A stretch of 64,000 bases of DNA from Phyto melanocephala (GCA_941918925.1 OW799233.1:56387841-56451840); one strand, 5' to 3'. Shown: positions 10,031 to 22,050, counted from the first letter of the stretch. The notes: generated by a model from the sequence alone, not told the origin. Numbers and translations are program-made.

Positions 10031-10224
10031 ACGCCATTGTGCTTTCTTATTTTCGACGACATTTTTGATGTTTTGATGCCAGATGTATTCTACCAGTAAA
10101 ACCCTTTTATTTCAAATAAAAAGCAAATCAAATAAATAGCAAATCAATCTAAAACAAAGAAAATAGTACATTTTAGTATAAGCAGATTTTTTACAGTAAT
10201 TTCATTTATTAAGAATATTATAAA

Positions 10225-10310
10225 TTTAGTTAAATAAAAGTACTTCATAAAATTTGTGGTGTGTATCAAAAATTCGGCATAGCCGAATGTAGCTGGCTGT
10301 TCCTAACAAA
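10225..10310 (+). mobile_element. DINE-like 3' end fragment, diverged
   Basis: TTGTGGTGTGTATCAAAAAT and the perfect hairpin ATTCGGC-ATA-GCCGAAT are the diverged 3' end of a subfamily A copy. The usual ATAGTGCTCTTACTTG tail is degraded. Confidence 0.55.
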
Positions 10311-11134
10311 CTAACGATTTAACAAATATGCCTACATACAAATGTACATAAATAGGTACATACATACGTAAGTACAAGATTATGAATATGGCTCATTTGC
10401 ATATAAACTGTATTTACAATAAAAGTTTTTTCTTAATGGTTGTTCAGTTGTTTGATGTAAGAGGGAATAACAAAGCAACATTTGGCATGACGTCTAGGCA
10501 TCGTAGTTTTAAGATCTGTAGACAGATGGCTAAATTTTAGCATACAAATTGCTTGTTTAAACAAGGAAAAATTAATACATACGAAGGATACCAAATCTAA
10601 TGCATACTACTTCTTTGGATTTATCTGAAGCTTCACGAATGCCTAGAGTGTGGGCATTTGCTATACGTACAAATCTCAGCGTATTATAGAGTCGTATTTA
10701 AAATTTTCTTAAAGTGCGGAGGGCTTTACAAATCAGTTTGATGACGTTGCAGAATTTTTCAACTACCAAAATTGTTCAAAAAGTTTAAAGTTTTTTTTTT
10801 AATTATTATACTGGTCGGAAACAAATTTTTATTTTCTATCTAAATGTTTGCGGACATGACAATATAAAGCTTTTTAAAAGATTGAAGGGGATATTATTTA
10901 ATTCATAATAATTATTTACAGGCGACGATCCGACTTGGGAGAAAGTTTTATTAAAATATTGAATTTTGTTTATGGCTGCCAAAACTATTGTTTATTAGAC
11001 TTAAAAAGATCATGTTGGGTTGATCGGCTGAATGGAATGGCGATAAATAATATTTTGTCAACCCCTTGATTTGCTCTTGATAAGGTAAATTAAACATGAA
11101 TTCTAGAAGCTGATTTCAGTTATTTAATTATTTT
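10311..11134. other. No gene recognised
   Basis: AT-rich DNA with stops in all frames. No terminal repeats, no RNA gene signals and no recognised repeat similarity. Confidence 0.5.
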
Positions 11135-12047
11135 TATACCCGCCACCAAAAAAATGGTGGGGGTATATTCATTTTGTCATTCCGTTTGTAACACATCGAA
11201 TATCCATTTTAGACCCCATGAAGTATATATTTTCTGAATCGGGGTTTGATTTTATGACGATCTAGCTATGTGCGTCCGTCTGTTGAAAGCACGATAGAGG
11301 TCGCACCAAAAAAGCTAGGGAGCTCAAACTTTGCCAAAATCTTTCCTATAGACAAATTTTGTTTGGTATTGAAAATGGGCTAAATCGGAGAATTAGGAAG
11401 AGAGTTAGGAAGAGAGCTCGAAAAGCAAGAGTAGGTCGAAAAAACCGTGTCCTTCGAACATCGAATAAAATGGAATTGTGTCCAAACGCATTAACGTAGA
11501 CTCATGTACCTTCGAATATATATTTCCTGAGTAAAAACAATATTTTCCCCTAAAAATTACCTAAATTAATGCATTAGGAAAGGAGTTATCGATCAAAATG
11601 TACGAAAATTTATACCGCACAGTGTATATTTCGGTATATTTAAAAACAAAAACGTCATAAAAGCAACAAAATTGGATGAATGACTCTGAAATTATGCACA
11701 CATGGCTTTTTAGTCAAATGCTTTGTTCTGAAGGAAAATAAATGTGACACGCCCACTTTTACGCCCACCTCCCATATAACGTCTAAACTTAAATTCATAT
11801 AATTTCTCTACGAATAAAGATTTTGGAATAACAAAAGACTACATTGAAACATCTATGTTGCATTTATTAGTAGAAACAACTTCAACACGCCTACTTTAAC
11901 GCCCACTTTCATTGAAAGACTAAATTTACGAAAACATTTTACGTGCATATCGAAGTTATACAAAGAAAGTGAGACATATTTTAGTATAAAGAGATTATTG
12001 CATAGCGATTACTTTTAATAACAAACAAATACATTTTGTGCTATAAA
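11135..12047 (+). mobile_element. DINE-like element, subfamily A, 5' part ending at a hAT MITE
   Basis: The 5' end TATACCCGCCACC is intact and the body is collinear with 843-1440 and 51516-52140. It has a single tandem unit and the unoccupied mariner site (GTTATACAAAGAAAGTGAGA at about 11952). It then runs into a hAT-type MITE inserted at GCTATAAA. The normal 3' hairpin end is not found downstream, so the copy is truncated. Confidence 0.75.
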
Positions 12048-12475
12048 TTGGGTTATTTCCCGGGAATATGAGTAATTTAATCTTCCCGATTTCCCGGGAA
12101 TATTTTTCGGGATCCCGTGAAATAAAAAAGGTGGCTACGATTCGAAAGCAGAATTCTAATGATTTTTGATCTCATAGCTGAAGTATCTGTATTTTTGTTC
12201 TTTTGTGCTCATATTTGATCTCGTATGCAGAGAATAATATTTTTTTCAATTTTAAATATTTTTACTCAATTTATATTTTAAATTCAATTTTCTTTATTTA
12301 TTTTTATAGTTTTAAAGTGTTTCTTTTACATTATAGACTATTTTATGCTTTTAATCAAAAGTTTTGTATTAGTTAAAAATAAATTTACTTCTTATTTATT
12401 TTGCTGTGGGATCCCGGGAAATTGAACAATAAGTCTCGCATTCCTGGGAAACGAAAAATTTCGGGGAAAAAAACA
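12048..12475 (+). mobile_element. hAT-type MITE, right end degraded (copy 1)
   Basis: It begins TTGGGTTATTTCCCGGGAAT directly after GCTATAAA, exactly as copy 2 does at 15541. The interior shares TGATCTCATAGCTGAAGTAT and ATTTGATCTCGTAT with copy 2, and the GGGATCCCGGGAAAT block near the right end. The right terminal repeat and second target copy are lost at about 12475. Confidence 0.65.
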
Positions 12476-12489
12476 TAACATTCCTATTA

Positions 12490-12977
12490 ATAGTAGCAAA
12501 CATGTCTATAAATTATCTTAGGGATGAAAATTTTTGATTTTTATTGTAAAAATAGGGAAAAACAAAAATATCTCAGAAAGTTTTATGGCGATCACGCTGA
12601 ATTTTAATAGCAATTCATCCCGGATATATCCAAAAAAATGATTTCAAACATGAATTTGAGAAACATGTGTGGGCCTCTAAAAGTTGATTCCAACCAACAC
12701 ACAGACAGACTGACATTGTTTAATCGACTCCCTCAGTCATAATAGAGTACTCTCATATTCAAATTAAGGTTTGCAAACTTTTGGCTTTATTTGTGATATA
12801 GGAAGAAAGTTGGTTCGCGCTGCCTGTTCTCTCTTCCTCTCTTGAAAACTTTGAACGTCTAAGAGCTGTGTTAGCTTTAAAAAAATATATATTTTACGGG
12901 ATCGAAAATAAATATTGCATTAATTGCAAACGAAATGACAAAGCTATAGAAGGATATAAAAAGCACACACACAGTAA
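12490..12977 (-). mobile_element. DINE-like fragment, subfamily D, degraded
   Basis: In minus orientation the segment 12890-12965 matches the 5' block seen at 1-80 (GCAAACGAAATGACAAAGCT). CAGACAGACTGACATTGTTT at about 12705 corresponds to the GTCCGTCTG block, then TCGACTCC. Both ends are degraded. Confidence 0.5.
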
Positions 12978-13925
12978 TAACAAGTAAGAGCACTATATTC
13001 GGCTGTGCCGAATCTTTTATACCCACCACCAATTTTGTGTACATTTAAAGCACAATATTTATCATTTTGTTAATCGCTATAGAATTCTCTCTTTATAATA
13101 AAATATGTTTCACTTTCTTTGTAGAGGGTGGTTAAATTTCAAGGGCCTATGTTTAAGGTGAACCACATCTAAACTTCAACTTTTTTCTTGTATTTCATTT
13201 GACATTTCTCAATCTCAGACTAACTCAATTTGAACCGTGAAAAGATACGCAATCGAGCAACGCTTTTAAATATTAAAGATTTTTATAAAAATGGGCGTTC
13301 AAATCAAAATGCATTTTGTGCACTTCGTGATTATTTTGGTCAACATAATCGTTCGAATTCGTTCACAATCGTGAGAATTGTAAAAAATATTTAAATGTCT
13401 GCAAAGCAGGTCTGTATGAAATGTGAAAACATCTGTGAATGCCATCTTAGTTCGTTGAATGGGAAACATTGCTGTTTTTCACGATAACGTGGCGAAAGAG
13501 CAAGCAACCTCGACTCATCATCGTGCCCAACAATCGAGCATCAACAGTGTCATTGAAAATTTGGACTATCGGATCGTGGTGTGCCGCCTAGGTTGGGGAG
13601 GCCATTTGGCCGATATTTTGTTCTATACATAATTGAAGCATACAAATATTATCATCATAAAAATAAATGTAATAATTTCATAATAATTTTATTCAAAATC
13701 AACATAGTCCCTTAAAATTAAACCACCCATTATAACTTCGGTATGCTAGTAAAATGTTTTCGTAAATTTAGTCTTTCAATGAAAGTGGCCGTTAAAGTAC
13801 GCGTGTCAATAAAGTTTCTGCTAACAAACATAACTTAGATATTTCAATATAGTCCTTTAGTATTCCAAAATCTTTATTCATAGAGAATTTACATGAATTT
13901 AAGAGGAAGAAAGTGAATTTAAGGT
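12978..13925 (-). mobile_element. DINE-like element, subfamily A, 3' part
   Basis: On the minus strand this is the 3' end with hairpin TTCGGC-TGT-GCCGAA and TACCCACCACCAATTTTGTG in plus orientation. It is interrupted by a mariner-like passenger (13124-13730) at the usual site, then resumes with GAAAGTGGCCGTTAAAG and ends near 13925. Confidence 0.7.
13124..13730 (+). mobile_element. Mariner-like passenger C nested in DINE
   Basis: It starts GAGGGTGGTTAAATTTCAAG and ends with the inverse of TGGGTGGTTTAATTTTAAGG. TA flanks at 13122-13123 and 13731-13732. Plus strand keeps a decayed transposase N-terminus (GRSNQNAFCALRDYFGQHNR and nearby). It occupies the same DINE position as the copies at 2566 and 57236. 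Confidence 0.75.
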
Positions 13926-14394
13926 TAAATTTTAAGGGCCACAGGGTGATTTAAAATATACATTCTCAGCATTTTTCTAAAACGGGAAATTTATTAGTAA
14001 GATTTTGATTTTTAAACTTCTATAACATTTTGCTTTTAAAAGATTTTCAAACGAAATAGGTTTTGTATAATTTTAAAATTTGTTAGCCATTAGTACATGA
14101 AAATAAATTGTTTATAATGTTTAGAAATAATTTTCAAAGTCAAAATTTTCCTAAATTCCCATTTTTAATAGAGCATAACTTCTAGAGAACATAAGATAAC
14201 AAAAAGAAATTAGCACCATTTAGTAGATAAAGCTCTTTTCTATACCCTTATACCCCATTGTATACCCGAAACGATCCGACCGTAAGCACCAGACCAATTT
14301 TGGTAACACAAGGTCAAAAATTTTTTGCAAAATATTTTAAAAGAGCTAAACAAAAAATTTTTTGTAATGTGTTTTTTTTAAATGTTTTAGTTTT
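13926..14394. other. No gene; AT-rich, possible second passenger terminus
   Basis: A TTAAATTTTAAGGGCCACAG segment at about 13925 resembles the terminal repeat of passenger C, but the interior that follows does not match the other copies. Otherwise unassigned. Confidence 0.35.
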
Positions 14395-16258
14395 TATACC
14401 CCCTACCAAAAAAATGGTATGTATATATATATATTCTGAATCGGGGTTTTATTTGATGACGATCTAGCTATGTCCGTCCGTCTGTCCGTCTGTTGAAAGC
14501 ACGATAGAGGTCCCACCGAAAAAGCTAGAGGGCTCAAATTTTACCAAAATATGTCTTATATATAAGGTTTGTTTGGAATTGAAAATGGACTAAATCGGAA
14601 TATTAAAAAGAAAGTTATAGCTCGTAATGCAAGATTAGGTCGAAAAAAACCGTGACTTTCCAACATCGAATAAAATGGAGTTGTGTCCACCAGCATCAAC
14701 GTAGAGTCATGAAACTTTAAATATATACTTCCTGAGCAAAAACAATATTTCTCCCTAAAAATTGTTTAAATGTATGCATTAGTAAGGGAGTTGTAGATCA
14801 AAATGTACGAAAATTCATACCGCGCAGTGAATTTTTCAGTATATTCAAAATTTTAAACCTAATAAAACCGCCAAAATTAGAAGTGTGATGATAAAATTTG
14901 CTACGTATATCCCTCTATGCAATGTCATTACTGTGCCAAAAAAGTAAGATGCCACGCCCACTTTTACGCCCACCTCCCGTATAACGTTTTAACTAAAATT
15001 CATATAGTTTCTCTATCAACAAAGATTTTGGAATAATAAAGGGCTATATTGAAATATCTAAATTGTACTAATTAGCAAAAATAACTTTGACACGCCTACT
15101 ATAACGCCCACTTTTCACGTTATCTACCGTTAATGAAATTTAAAAGCTCGTAAAACCGCCAAAATGAGAGCTATGATGATACAATTTGCCACGTATATCC
15201 TTCTAGACAATGTCATTATTATGCCGGAAAATTAAGGTGACATGCCCACTTTAAGTCCCACCTGCCATATAACGTTTTATCTCAAACTCGTATAATTTTT
15301 CTATGAATACAGATTTTGGAATAATAAAGGACTATATTGAAACATCTAAGTTGCATTCATCAGTAGAAACAACTTCATCACGCCTACTTTAACGCCCATT
15401 TTAATTGAGCGACTATATTTACGAAAACATTTTACTAGCATATCGAACATATACAAAGAAAGTGATACATATTTTAGTACAAAGAGATTGTTGCAAAGCG
15501 ATTACTGTTAATAACAAAGAAATACATTTTGTGCTATAAATTGGGTTATTTCCCGGAAATTCGACTTATTTAATCTATCCGACTTCCCAGGATTATTTTT
15601 CGGGATCCCGGGAAATAAAAAAGGTGGCTACGAATCGAAAGGAGATTTTTATATTGTTTATATTGAAATTGAATTCTAGTGATTTTATTTTTGATCTTAT
15701 AGCTGAAGTATCTGTATTTTTCTTTTTGTGCTCATATTTGATCTCGTATCTAGAGAATAATATTTTTTTCAATAAAATATATTTTTACTTAATTTATATT
15801 TAAAATTCAAAATATTTTTATTTATTTTTATAGTTTTGAAGTGTTTCTTCTACATTATAAACTATTTTATGCTTTTTAATAAAAAGTTTTTTATTAATTA
15901 TTAATTAATACAATTCTCCCGATTGTGGACGATTTTGAACGATTATGTTGACCAAAAAAGAGTCACGAAGTGCACAAGGTGCACGAAATGCATTTTAATT
16001 TAAACGCTCATTTTATAATAAGCCTGAATAGCTTTAACGCATAAACAATTTTATGATTTTATAAAAAGTTTTTTTATTTATTAAAAACAAATTTACTTTT
16101 TATTTGTTTTGCTGCGGGATCCTGGGAAATTAAAAAATAAATTCGCATTCACGGAAAACAAAAATTTTCGTGAAAAAAACCCTAGCTATAAAAGAACGGA
16201 AAATTGGTGGTGGGTATAAAAGATTCGGCACAGCCGAATATAATGCTCTTACTTGTTT
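14395..16258 (+). mobile_element. DINE-like element, subfamily A, carrying a complete hAT MITE
   Basis: The 5' end is diverged (TATACCCCCTACCAAAAAAA) and the (GTCCGTCT) block is intact. Tandem CACGCCC units follow, then an empty mariner site (ATATACAAAGAAAGTGATAC, 15450). The hAT MITE at 15541-16184 precedes the normal 3' end (TTGGTGGTGGGTATAAAAGA, hairpin ATTCGGC-ACA-GCCGAAT, ending ACTTGTTTTT). Confidence 0.8.
15541..16184 (+). mobile_element. hAT-type MITE with 8-bp target duplication (copy 2)
   Basis: GCTATAAA occurs on both sides (15533-15540 and 16185-16192). The ends are TTGGGTTATTTCCC and, inverted, TAGGGTTTTTTTCAC. An 8-bp duplication with GGG-rich short terminal repeats is typical of hAT MITEs. 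The 644-bp element has internal GGGATCCCGGGAAAT palindromes near both ends and no coding frame. A fragment of mariner passenger C (about 15911-16040) lies inside it. Confidence 0.8.
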
Positions 16259-16289
16259 TTTATGTGAACATCTCAGCCTATAAATTCAA

Positions 16290-19200
16290 TCTATATATAT
16301 AAAAGAGTAACGTGACTGACTGACTGATTCATCATCGCACAGCCCAAACGCTAAGAGCTAGAGACATGAAATTTGGACAATCGGTTCCTCTTTCGATGTA
16401 TAGCTCCACTAAGAAGGGATTTTTGGAAATTCGTGCTTTAAGGGGGTAAAAAGGGTAAAAATGGGTAAAATCGGTAATCTTATATCTGCTAAAATAAAAA
16501 TGATACAAATTAAATTGAAAAAGTATTGTAATTTGCACAAAAAATAAGCTGGCAGGTGTTTGACCTTTTTTGGAATTTTCAACCCCTAAGGGGAAAAAAC
16601 GGGTAAAAACTATAATTTGGTACTTTTTTGGTACCCTATGTAACTTCCAAACGCATAAAGCTGTATTAAGTAATCAGCGAAAAAATATTAATAAGAGTTT
16701 GGCACTTTTTTCAAATTCATATGTTTAAGGGTTAAAAATTGTCCCTTTTTTTGGTACTTTTTTTAAAATAAACTTTTCTTATATTATTCAATGGGACAAA
16801 ATTTGACAATTATTATTTCCTAATAGAATATGGACAACTATTTAGGTGAAATTTTTGGAAACTTTTCGGGGGACAAAAAAGGTACCAAAAAGGGGAAAAT
16901 TCCGGAAAATGTATGTAATTTCTAATTAGACGGCCAATTTTCACAACATTTTTAATTGGGATTTTACTAGACATAAAAAATTATGTAATTTAGTAAAAAT
17001 TGAAACACATTCCTAACTGTGTAGAAAAGGGAAAAATCGAGAAGAGTTTGGTACTTTTTACAACATAATTACTTTTATGCAAAAAAGAGTAGATTTACTG
17101 ACTTTAAATCATGTCTATTAAAATATTTTGTTACACAGATATTTGAACATTTTAAACTTGGAATTTGGAACTTGGACCAAAAATTTACTTTTTCGCTTTT
17201 CTATGGTACTTTTTGTATTTTCTACGTTTAAAAAGGTAGAATTGTAAAATAAAGGACTATTGATTCCAGGTAAGACTAAAAATGTTATGGGTGACCAAAA
17301 AGGTACTTTTTTGAATTTTTATGGTACTTTTTATATATTCTACGTTTGCGAAGCTAGAATTTTAAAATTAGTGGCTATTGATACAAGGTGAGACCGAAAA
17401 TGTTATGGTCGACCAAAAAGGTACTTTTTTGAATTATTGTGGTACTTTTGGTATTTTCTACATTTATGAAGGTAGGAATGTACAATCAAGGACTATTGAT
17501 TCCAGGTGAGACTAAAAATGTTATGGGCGACCAAAAAGGTACTTTTTTGAATTTTTATGGTACTTTTTGTATTTTCAACGTTTGCGAAGCTAGAATTTTG
17601 AAATTAGTGACAATTAATACAAGGTGAGACTAAAAATGTTATGGGCGACCAAAAAGGTACTTTTTTGAATTTTTGTGGTACTTTTGGTATTTTTTACATT
17701 TATGAAGGTAGGATTGTACAATAGAGGACTATTGATTCCAGGTGAGACTAAAAATGTTATGGGCGAACAAAAAGGTACTTTTTTGAATTTTTATGGTACT
17801 TTTTGTATTTTCAACGTTTATAAAGATAGGATTATACAATCAAGGACTATTGATTCTAGGTGAGACAAAAAATGTTATGGGCGACGAAAAAGGTACTTTT
17901 ATGAATTTTTATGGTACTTTTTATATTTTCAACGTTTGCGAAGCTAGAATTTTAAAATTAGTGACAATTGATACAAGGTGAGACTGAAAATGTTATGGTC
18001 GAACAAAAAGGTACTTTTTTGAATTTTTATGGTACTTTTTGTATATGTTACGTTTATGAAGGTAGGATTGTACAATCAAGGACTGTTGATTCCAGGTGAG
18101 ACTAAAAATGTTATGGGCGACCAAAAAGGTACTTTTTTGAATTTTTATGGTACTTTTTGCATTTTCAACGTTTGAGAAGCTAGAATTTTGAAATTAGTGA
18201 CAATTGATACAAGGTGAGACTAAAAATGTTATGGGCGACCAAAAAGGTACTTTTTTGAATTTTTGTGGTACTCTTGGAATTTTCTACATTTATGAAGGTA
18301 GGATTGTACAATCAAGGACTATAGATTCCAGGTGAGACTAAAAATGTTATGGGCGACCAAAAAGGTACTTTTTTGAATTTTTGTGGTACTCTTGGTATTT
18401 TCTACATTTATGAAGGTAGGATTGCTCAATCAAGGACTATAGATTCCAGGTGAGACTAAAAATGTTATGGGCGACCAAAAAGGTACTTTTTTGAATTTTT
18501 GTGGTACTTTTGGTATTTTCTACGTTTATGAAGGTAGGATTGTACAATCAAGGACTATTGATTCCAGGTGAGACTAAAATGTTATGGGCGAACAAAAAGG
18601 TACTTTTTTGAATTTTTATAGTACTTTTTTGTATTTTCAACGTTTATAAAGATAGGATTATACAATCAAGGAATATTGATTCTAAGTGAGACAAAAAATG
18701 TTATTGGCGACCAAAAAGGTATTTTTTTGAATTTTTATGGTACTTTTTGTATTTTCAACGTTTGCGAAGCTAGAATTTTGAAATTAGTGACAATTGATAC
18801 AAGGTGAGACTAAAAATGTTATGGGCGACCAAAAAGGTACTTTTTTGAATTTTTGTGGTACTTTTTGTAATTTCAACGTTTATGAATGTAGGATTGTACA
18901 ATCAAGGACTATTGATTCCAGGTAAGACAAAAAATGTTATCTGTGACCAAAAAGGTACTTTTTTGAATTATTATGGTACTTTTTGTATTGTTAACGTTTG
19001 CGAAGCTAGAATTTTGAAATTAGTGACTATTGATACAAGGTGAGACTGAAAATGTCATGGGCAACCAAAAAAGTACTTTTTTGATTTTTATGATACTTTT
19101 GTTATTTTCTACGTTTATGAAAGTGGGATTGTACAATGAAGGACTTTTGATTCCAGGTGAAACTGAAAGTGTTATGGGCGACCAAGATGGTACTTTTTTA

Positions 19201-19999
19201 AATTTTTATGGTACTTTTTGTATTTTCTACGTTTATGAAGGTAGAATCTTACAATCAAGGACTTTTGATTCCAGGTGAAACTGAAAATTTTGTGGGCTAC
19301 CACAAAGGTACTTTTTTGAATTTGTATGGTACTTTTTGTATTTTTAACGTTTGCGAAGCAAGAATTTCGAAATTAGTGCTACAAGGTAAGGTTAAATATG
19401 TTATGGGCGATCAAAAAGGTACTTTTCTGAATTTTAATGGGAATTTTTGTATTTCCTACGTTTATAAAGCTAAAATAGTGAAATAAAGGATTGTTGATTA
19501 AATTTGAAAATTAAAATTATATTGGAGACACAAAAAAGCGTTTTCGCATTTTTATTGTACTCTTTGAATTTTTACGTTTGTAAACATAGATTCTTAAAAT
19601 TGGTGTTTTTTGATCCGAGGTCTAACTCCTAATATTATGGACGACCAAAATTACTTTTTCTCTTTTTATATATTTTGTATACATAGAATTCTGAAAAAAG
19701 GTAATAGTAAACCAAGTGGAAGTTTTAGTGAAGGAAAAAATGTTACTTTTATTAATTTTAGGATAATTTTTGCAAAATATGAATCTTAATTTTTGAAACT
19801 CAGTAGCATTGATCTTGCTTTTAGTTAGGAAATATATGCTTGATATATCCTTACTCTACTTTTTATATTTCTAAGTAAATTGAATCAAAGATACAAATGT
19901 TCATATATTGAACCAAAAATATTTAATAATTATAAATAGAACTTGAGTATTCAATAAATAGTAAGAACTGCGCTAACGAAGTAGCGGGTTAAATGCTAG
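16290..19999 (+). mobile_element. Non-autonomous Helitron, 3.7 kb, carrying a 118-bp minisatellite
   Basis: The 5' end A/TCTATATATATAAAAGAG and the 3' end CTAG/T are canonical for Helitrons. A short hairpin (CGCTA-ACGAAG-TAGCG) lies about 12 bases upstream of CTAG. No target duplication is present, as expected for insertion between A and T. No Rep/helicase frame is present. Most of the body is a tandem array. The 5' region CATCGCACAGCCCAAACGCT is a common Helitron leader in insects (established knowledge, from memory). Confidence 0.8.
17150..19490 (+). repeat. 118-bp minisatellite array, about 20 units
   Basis: The landmark GACCAAAAAGG recurs at 17175, 17293, 17411, 17529, 17647, 17765, 17883, 18001, 18119, 18237, 18355 and on to about 19409, an exact 118-bp step with rare 1-bp changes. 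Units contain GGTACTTTTTTGAATTTTTA, GGTGAGACTAAAAATGTTAT and GTACTTTTTGTATTTTC. Alternate units differ (AAGGTAGGATTGTACAATCA versus GAAGCTAGAATTTTGAAATT), suggesting a higher-order dimer in places. Units decay at both flanks (about 16600-17150 and 19490-19700). The short open frames across it follow the repeat and are not genes. Confidence 0.92.
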
Positions 20000-20445
20000 T
20001 CTTTGATAACAAAGTAATAATTGAAAACTGTTATATTGATTATTATATATGTATGTATGTATGTATGTGTATATCTTTTTAACTAATATTGACAACAAAA
20101 TATTGATTGAAAAGTTCGTGAAATTCAATTGCCTTTATTTAATAATATTTATATTGCCGACACTGACAATTACTCGTATATTTTTTCACGAAAATTGATT
20201 GATATTTCTGATAGTCATAAAATTATTTTATTTTTGAACGAAATTCATAGTCGCAATAACGTATTTACTTTTAACATTGACACAAACATGAGCTTTTTAT
20301 CAAAACTAATATGGCAACTATAATTAAAGTTAATTAAGTTTTTAATTTATTTTTATACAAGAAAAAAATTGCTATCACGATTCATACAAACATACATACA
20401 CATATAAAAATATTTGAAAACACAAATTTATTTGTATAACATCGA
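20000..20445. other. No gene; short TATG microsatellite
   Basis: A (TATG)n tract lies at about 20047-20068. No coding frame or element termini were seen. The 64-codon frame at 20129-20323 is AT-biased with no recognised motif. Confidence 0.5.
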
Positions 20446-21421
20446 TCTGCTAATAAAATGTTTGCGTAGTCTTTTAATGAAAGTGGGCGTTAAAGATGGC
20501 GTAACAAGAAAGTTTCTGCTAATAAATAAAACTGAGATATTTCAATATAGTCCTTTATTCTTTCACAACTTTGTCCATAGAAAAATTATATGAATTTAAG
20601 AAAAACCGTTATATGGGAGGTAGGCGTTAAAGTGGGCGTGTCACCTTAATTTTGTGGCATAACAATGACATTGGCTAGAAGGATATACATATGTAGCAAA
20701 TTTTATCATCGTAACTCTAATTTTGTCGGTTTTATCAGCTTTTAAATTTCATAAACAGTATACTGTTAATAGAGAAATTATATGAATTTACGATAAAGCG
20801 TTATATGGGAGGTGGGCGTAAAAGTGGGCGTGTCATATTCATTTTCCGTTAGAAGAAAGCCTTTGCTAAAAAAGCAATGCTTGCAAAAGTTTAGAGTCAT
20901 AAATCTATTTTTGTCAATTTTATTAGGTTTCAAATTTTAAATATACTGAAAAAGACATTGCGCTGTATAAATTTTAGTACATTTTGATCTATAACTCCTT
21001 TCCTAATGCATAGATTAAGGCAATTTTCAGGAAAAAATATTGTTTTTACTCGGAAAATATATATTCGAAGTTTCATGACTCTACGTTAATGAGTTTGGAC
21101 ACAATTCCATTTTATTCGATGTTGGAACGACACGGTTTTTTGACATACTCTTGCATTACGACCTCTATCTCTCTCTTGCTAATATTCCGATTTAGCCCAT
21201 TTGCACTACCTAACAAACTTTGTGTATAAGAAATATTCTGGCAAAATTTGAGCCCCCTAGCTTTTTCGGTCCGACCTTTATCGTGTTTTCAACAGATCGT
21301 CATAAAATCAAACCCCGATTCAGAATATATACTTTGTGGGGTCTAAAATGGATGTATCGATGTGTTACAAACGGAATGACAAAATGAATATACCCCCACC
21401 ATTTTTTTGGTGGCGGGTATA
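20446..21421 (-). mobile_element. DINE-like element, subfamily A, 3' truncated
   Basis: In minus orientation the 5' terminus (TATACCCGCCACC at 21421) is intact, followed by the standard body and two CACGCCC units. The sequence stops at about 20446 before the 3' hairpin. It contains a 5-base-scale pattern of small deletions but no coding frame. Confidence 0.72.
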
Positions 21422-21579
21422 AAAACGGCAGACACTTTGTTTGGTGAGAATATTATAAGGAAACAATTTTTCTTTTGTGTTAGTTTAATTCATCTATTCG
21501 TCTGGTTTTAATTTAACAATTTAAACTCATAAACATTATTCTAAACAAAACATTAATTTAAATATCTTGTTGCCCTTTT

Positions 21580-21822
21580 TATACCCGCCACCAATAAAAT
21601 GGTGGGGGTATATATTTATTTTGTCATTCCGTTTGCAACACATCGAAATATCCATTTTAGACTCCCATCTATATATATAAAAGTGAAACTCTGTGTGTGT
21701 GTTTGTGTATGTTACCTATAGACTCCGAAACTGTAAAACCGATCGGACTCAAACTTTGGCAAGTTGTTGTACACATTCCAGGAAGATTAGGTACAGCCGA
21801 ATATAGTGCTCTTACTTGTTTT
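21580..21822 (+). mobile_element. DINE-like element, subfamily A, mostly deleted and invaded by a Helitron end
   Basis: The first 88 bp are a normal subfamily A 5' end. A Helitron 5' end begins at 21668, and the DINE 3' end resumes at about 21790 (TACAGCCGAATATAGTGCTC). The internal body of both elements is missing. Confidence 0.65.
21668..21789 (+). mobile_element. Helitron 5' end fragment
   Basis: A/TCTATATATATAAAAGTGAA followed by a GT-rich tract and CTATAGACTCCGAAACTG is a typical Helitron 5' leader. Its 3' end is missing because a deletion joined it to DINE sequence. Confidence 0.6.
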
Positions 21823-21854
21823 ATTTGTATTTGTTATTTTATATATTATTTATA

Positions 21855-22050
21855 AAGGGTTCGCCATCTAACGTTTTTTTTTTTCAACTAGTGCTTATTT
21901 CGTGAATGGTAACATATAGCTCATGTCTGATTTGACAGATAATTAGTTTTATCCATCCGCTGAACGAATATGGTTGTGTATACGCTTGAACATTGCTGGG
22001 AAATATTGCGACATTACTTTGGCCGATTTTGCCAAAAAAATCATATTTTC
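21855..22050 (+). mobile_element. Mariner-like family E, 5' fragment
   Basis: It begins AAGGGTTCGCCATCTAACG after TA and is collinear with the first 190 bp of the copies at 24281 and 56429 (TGACAGATAATTAGTTTTAT, CGAATATGGTTGTGTATACG). It is cut at about 22050, where subfamily D DINE sequence begins. Confidence 0.65.

Noticed and set aside
17439..19486. Series of similar 62-92 codon frames (MVLLVFSTFMKVG...)
   Set aside because: They come from the 118-bp minisatellite; 118 is not a multiple of three, so each frame ends after about 1.5 units. There is no protein-level conservation beyond the DNA repeat.
17150..19490. CRISPR-like regular repeat array
   Set aside because: Units are contiguous 118-bp tandem repeats without unique spacers, in a eukaryotic genome.
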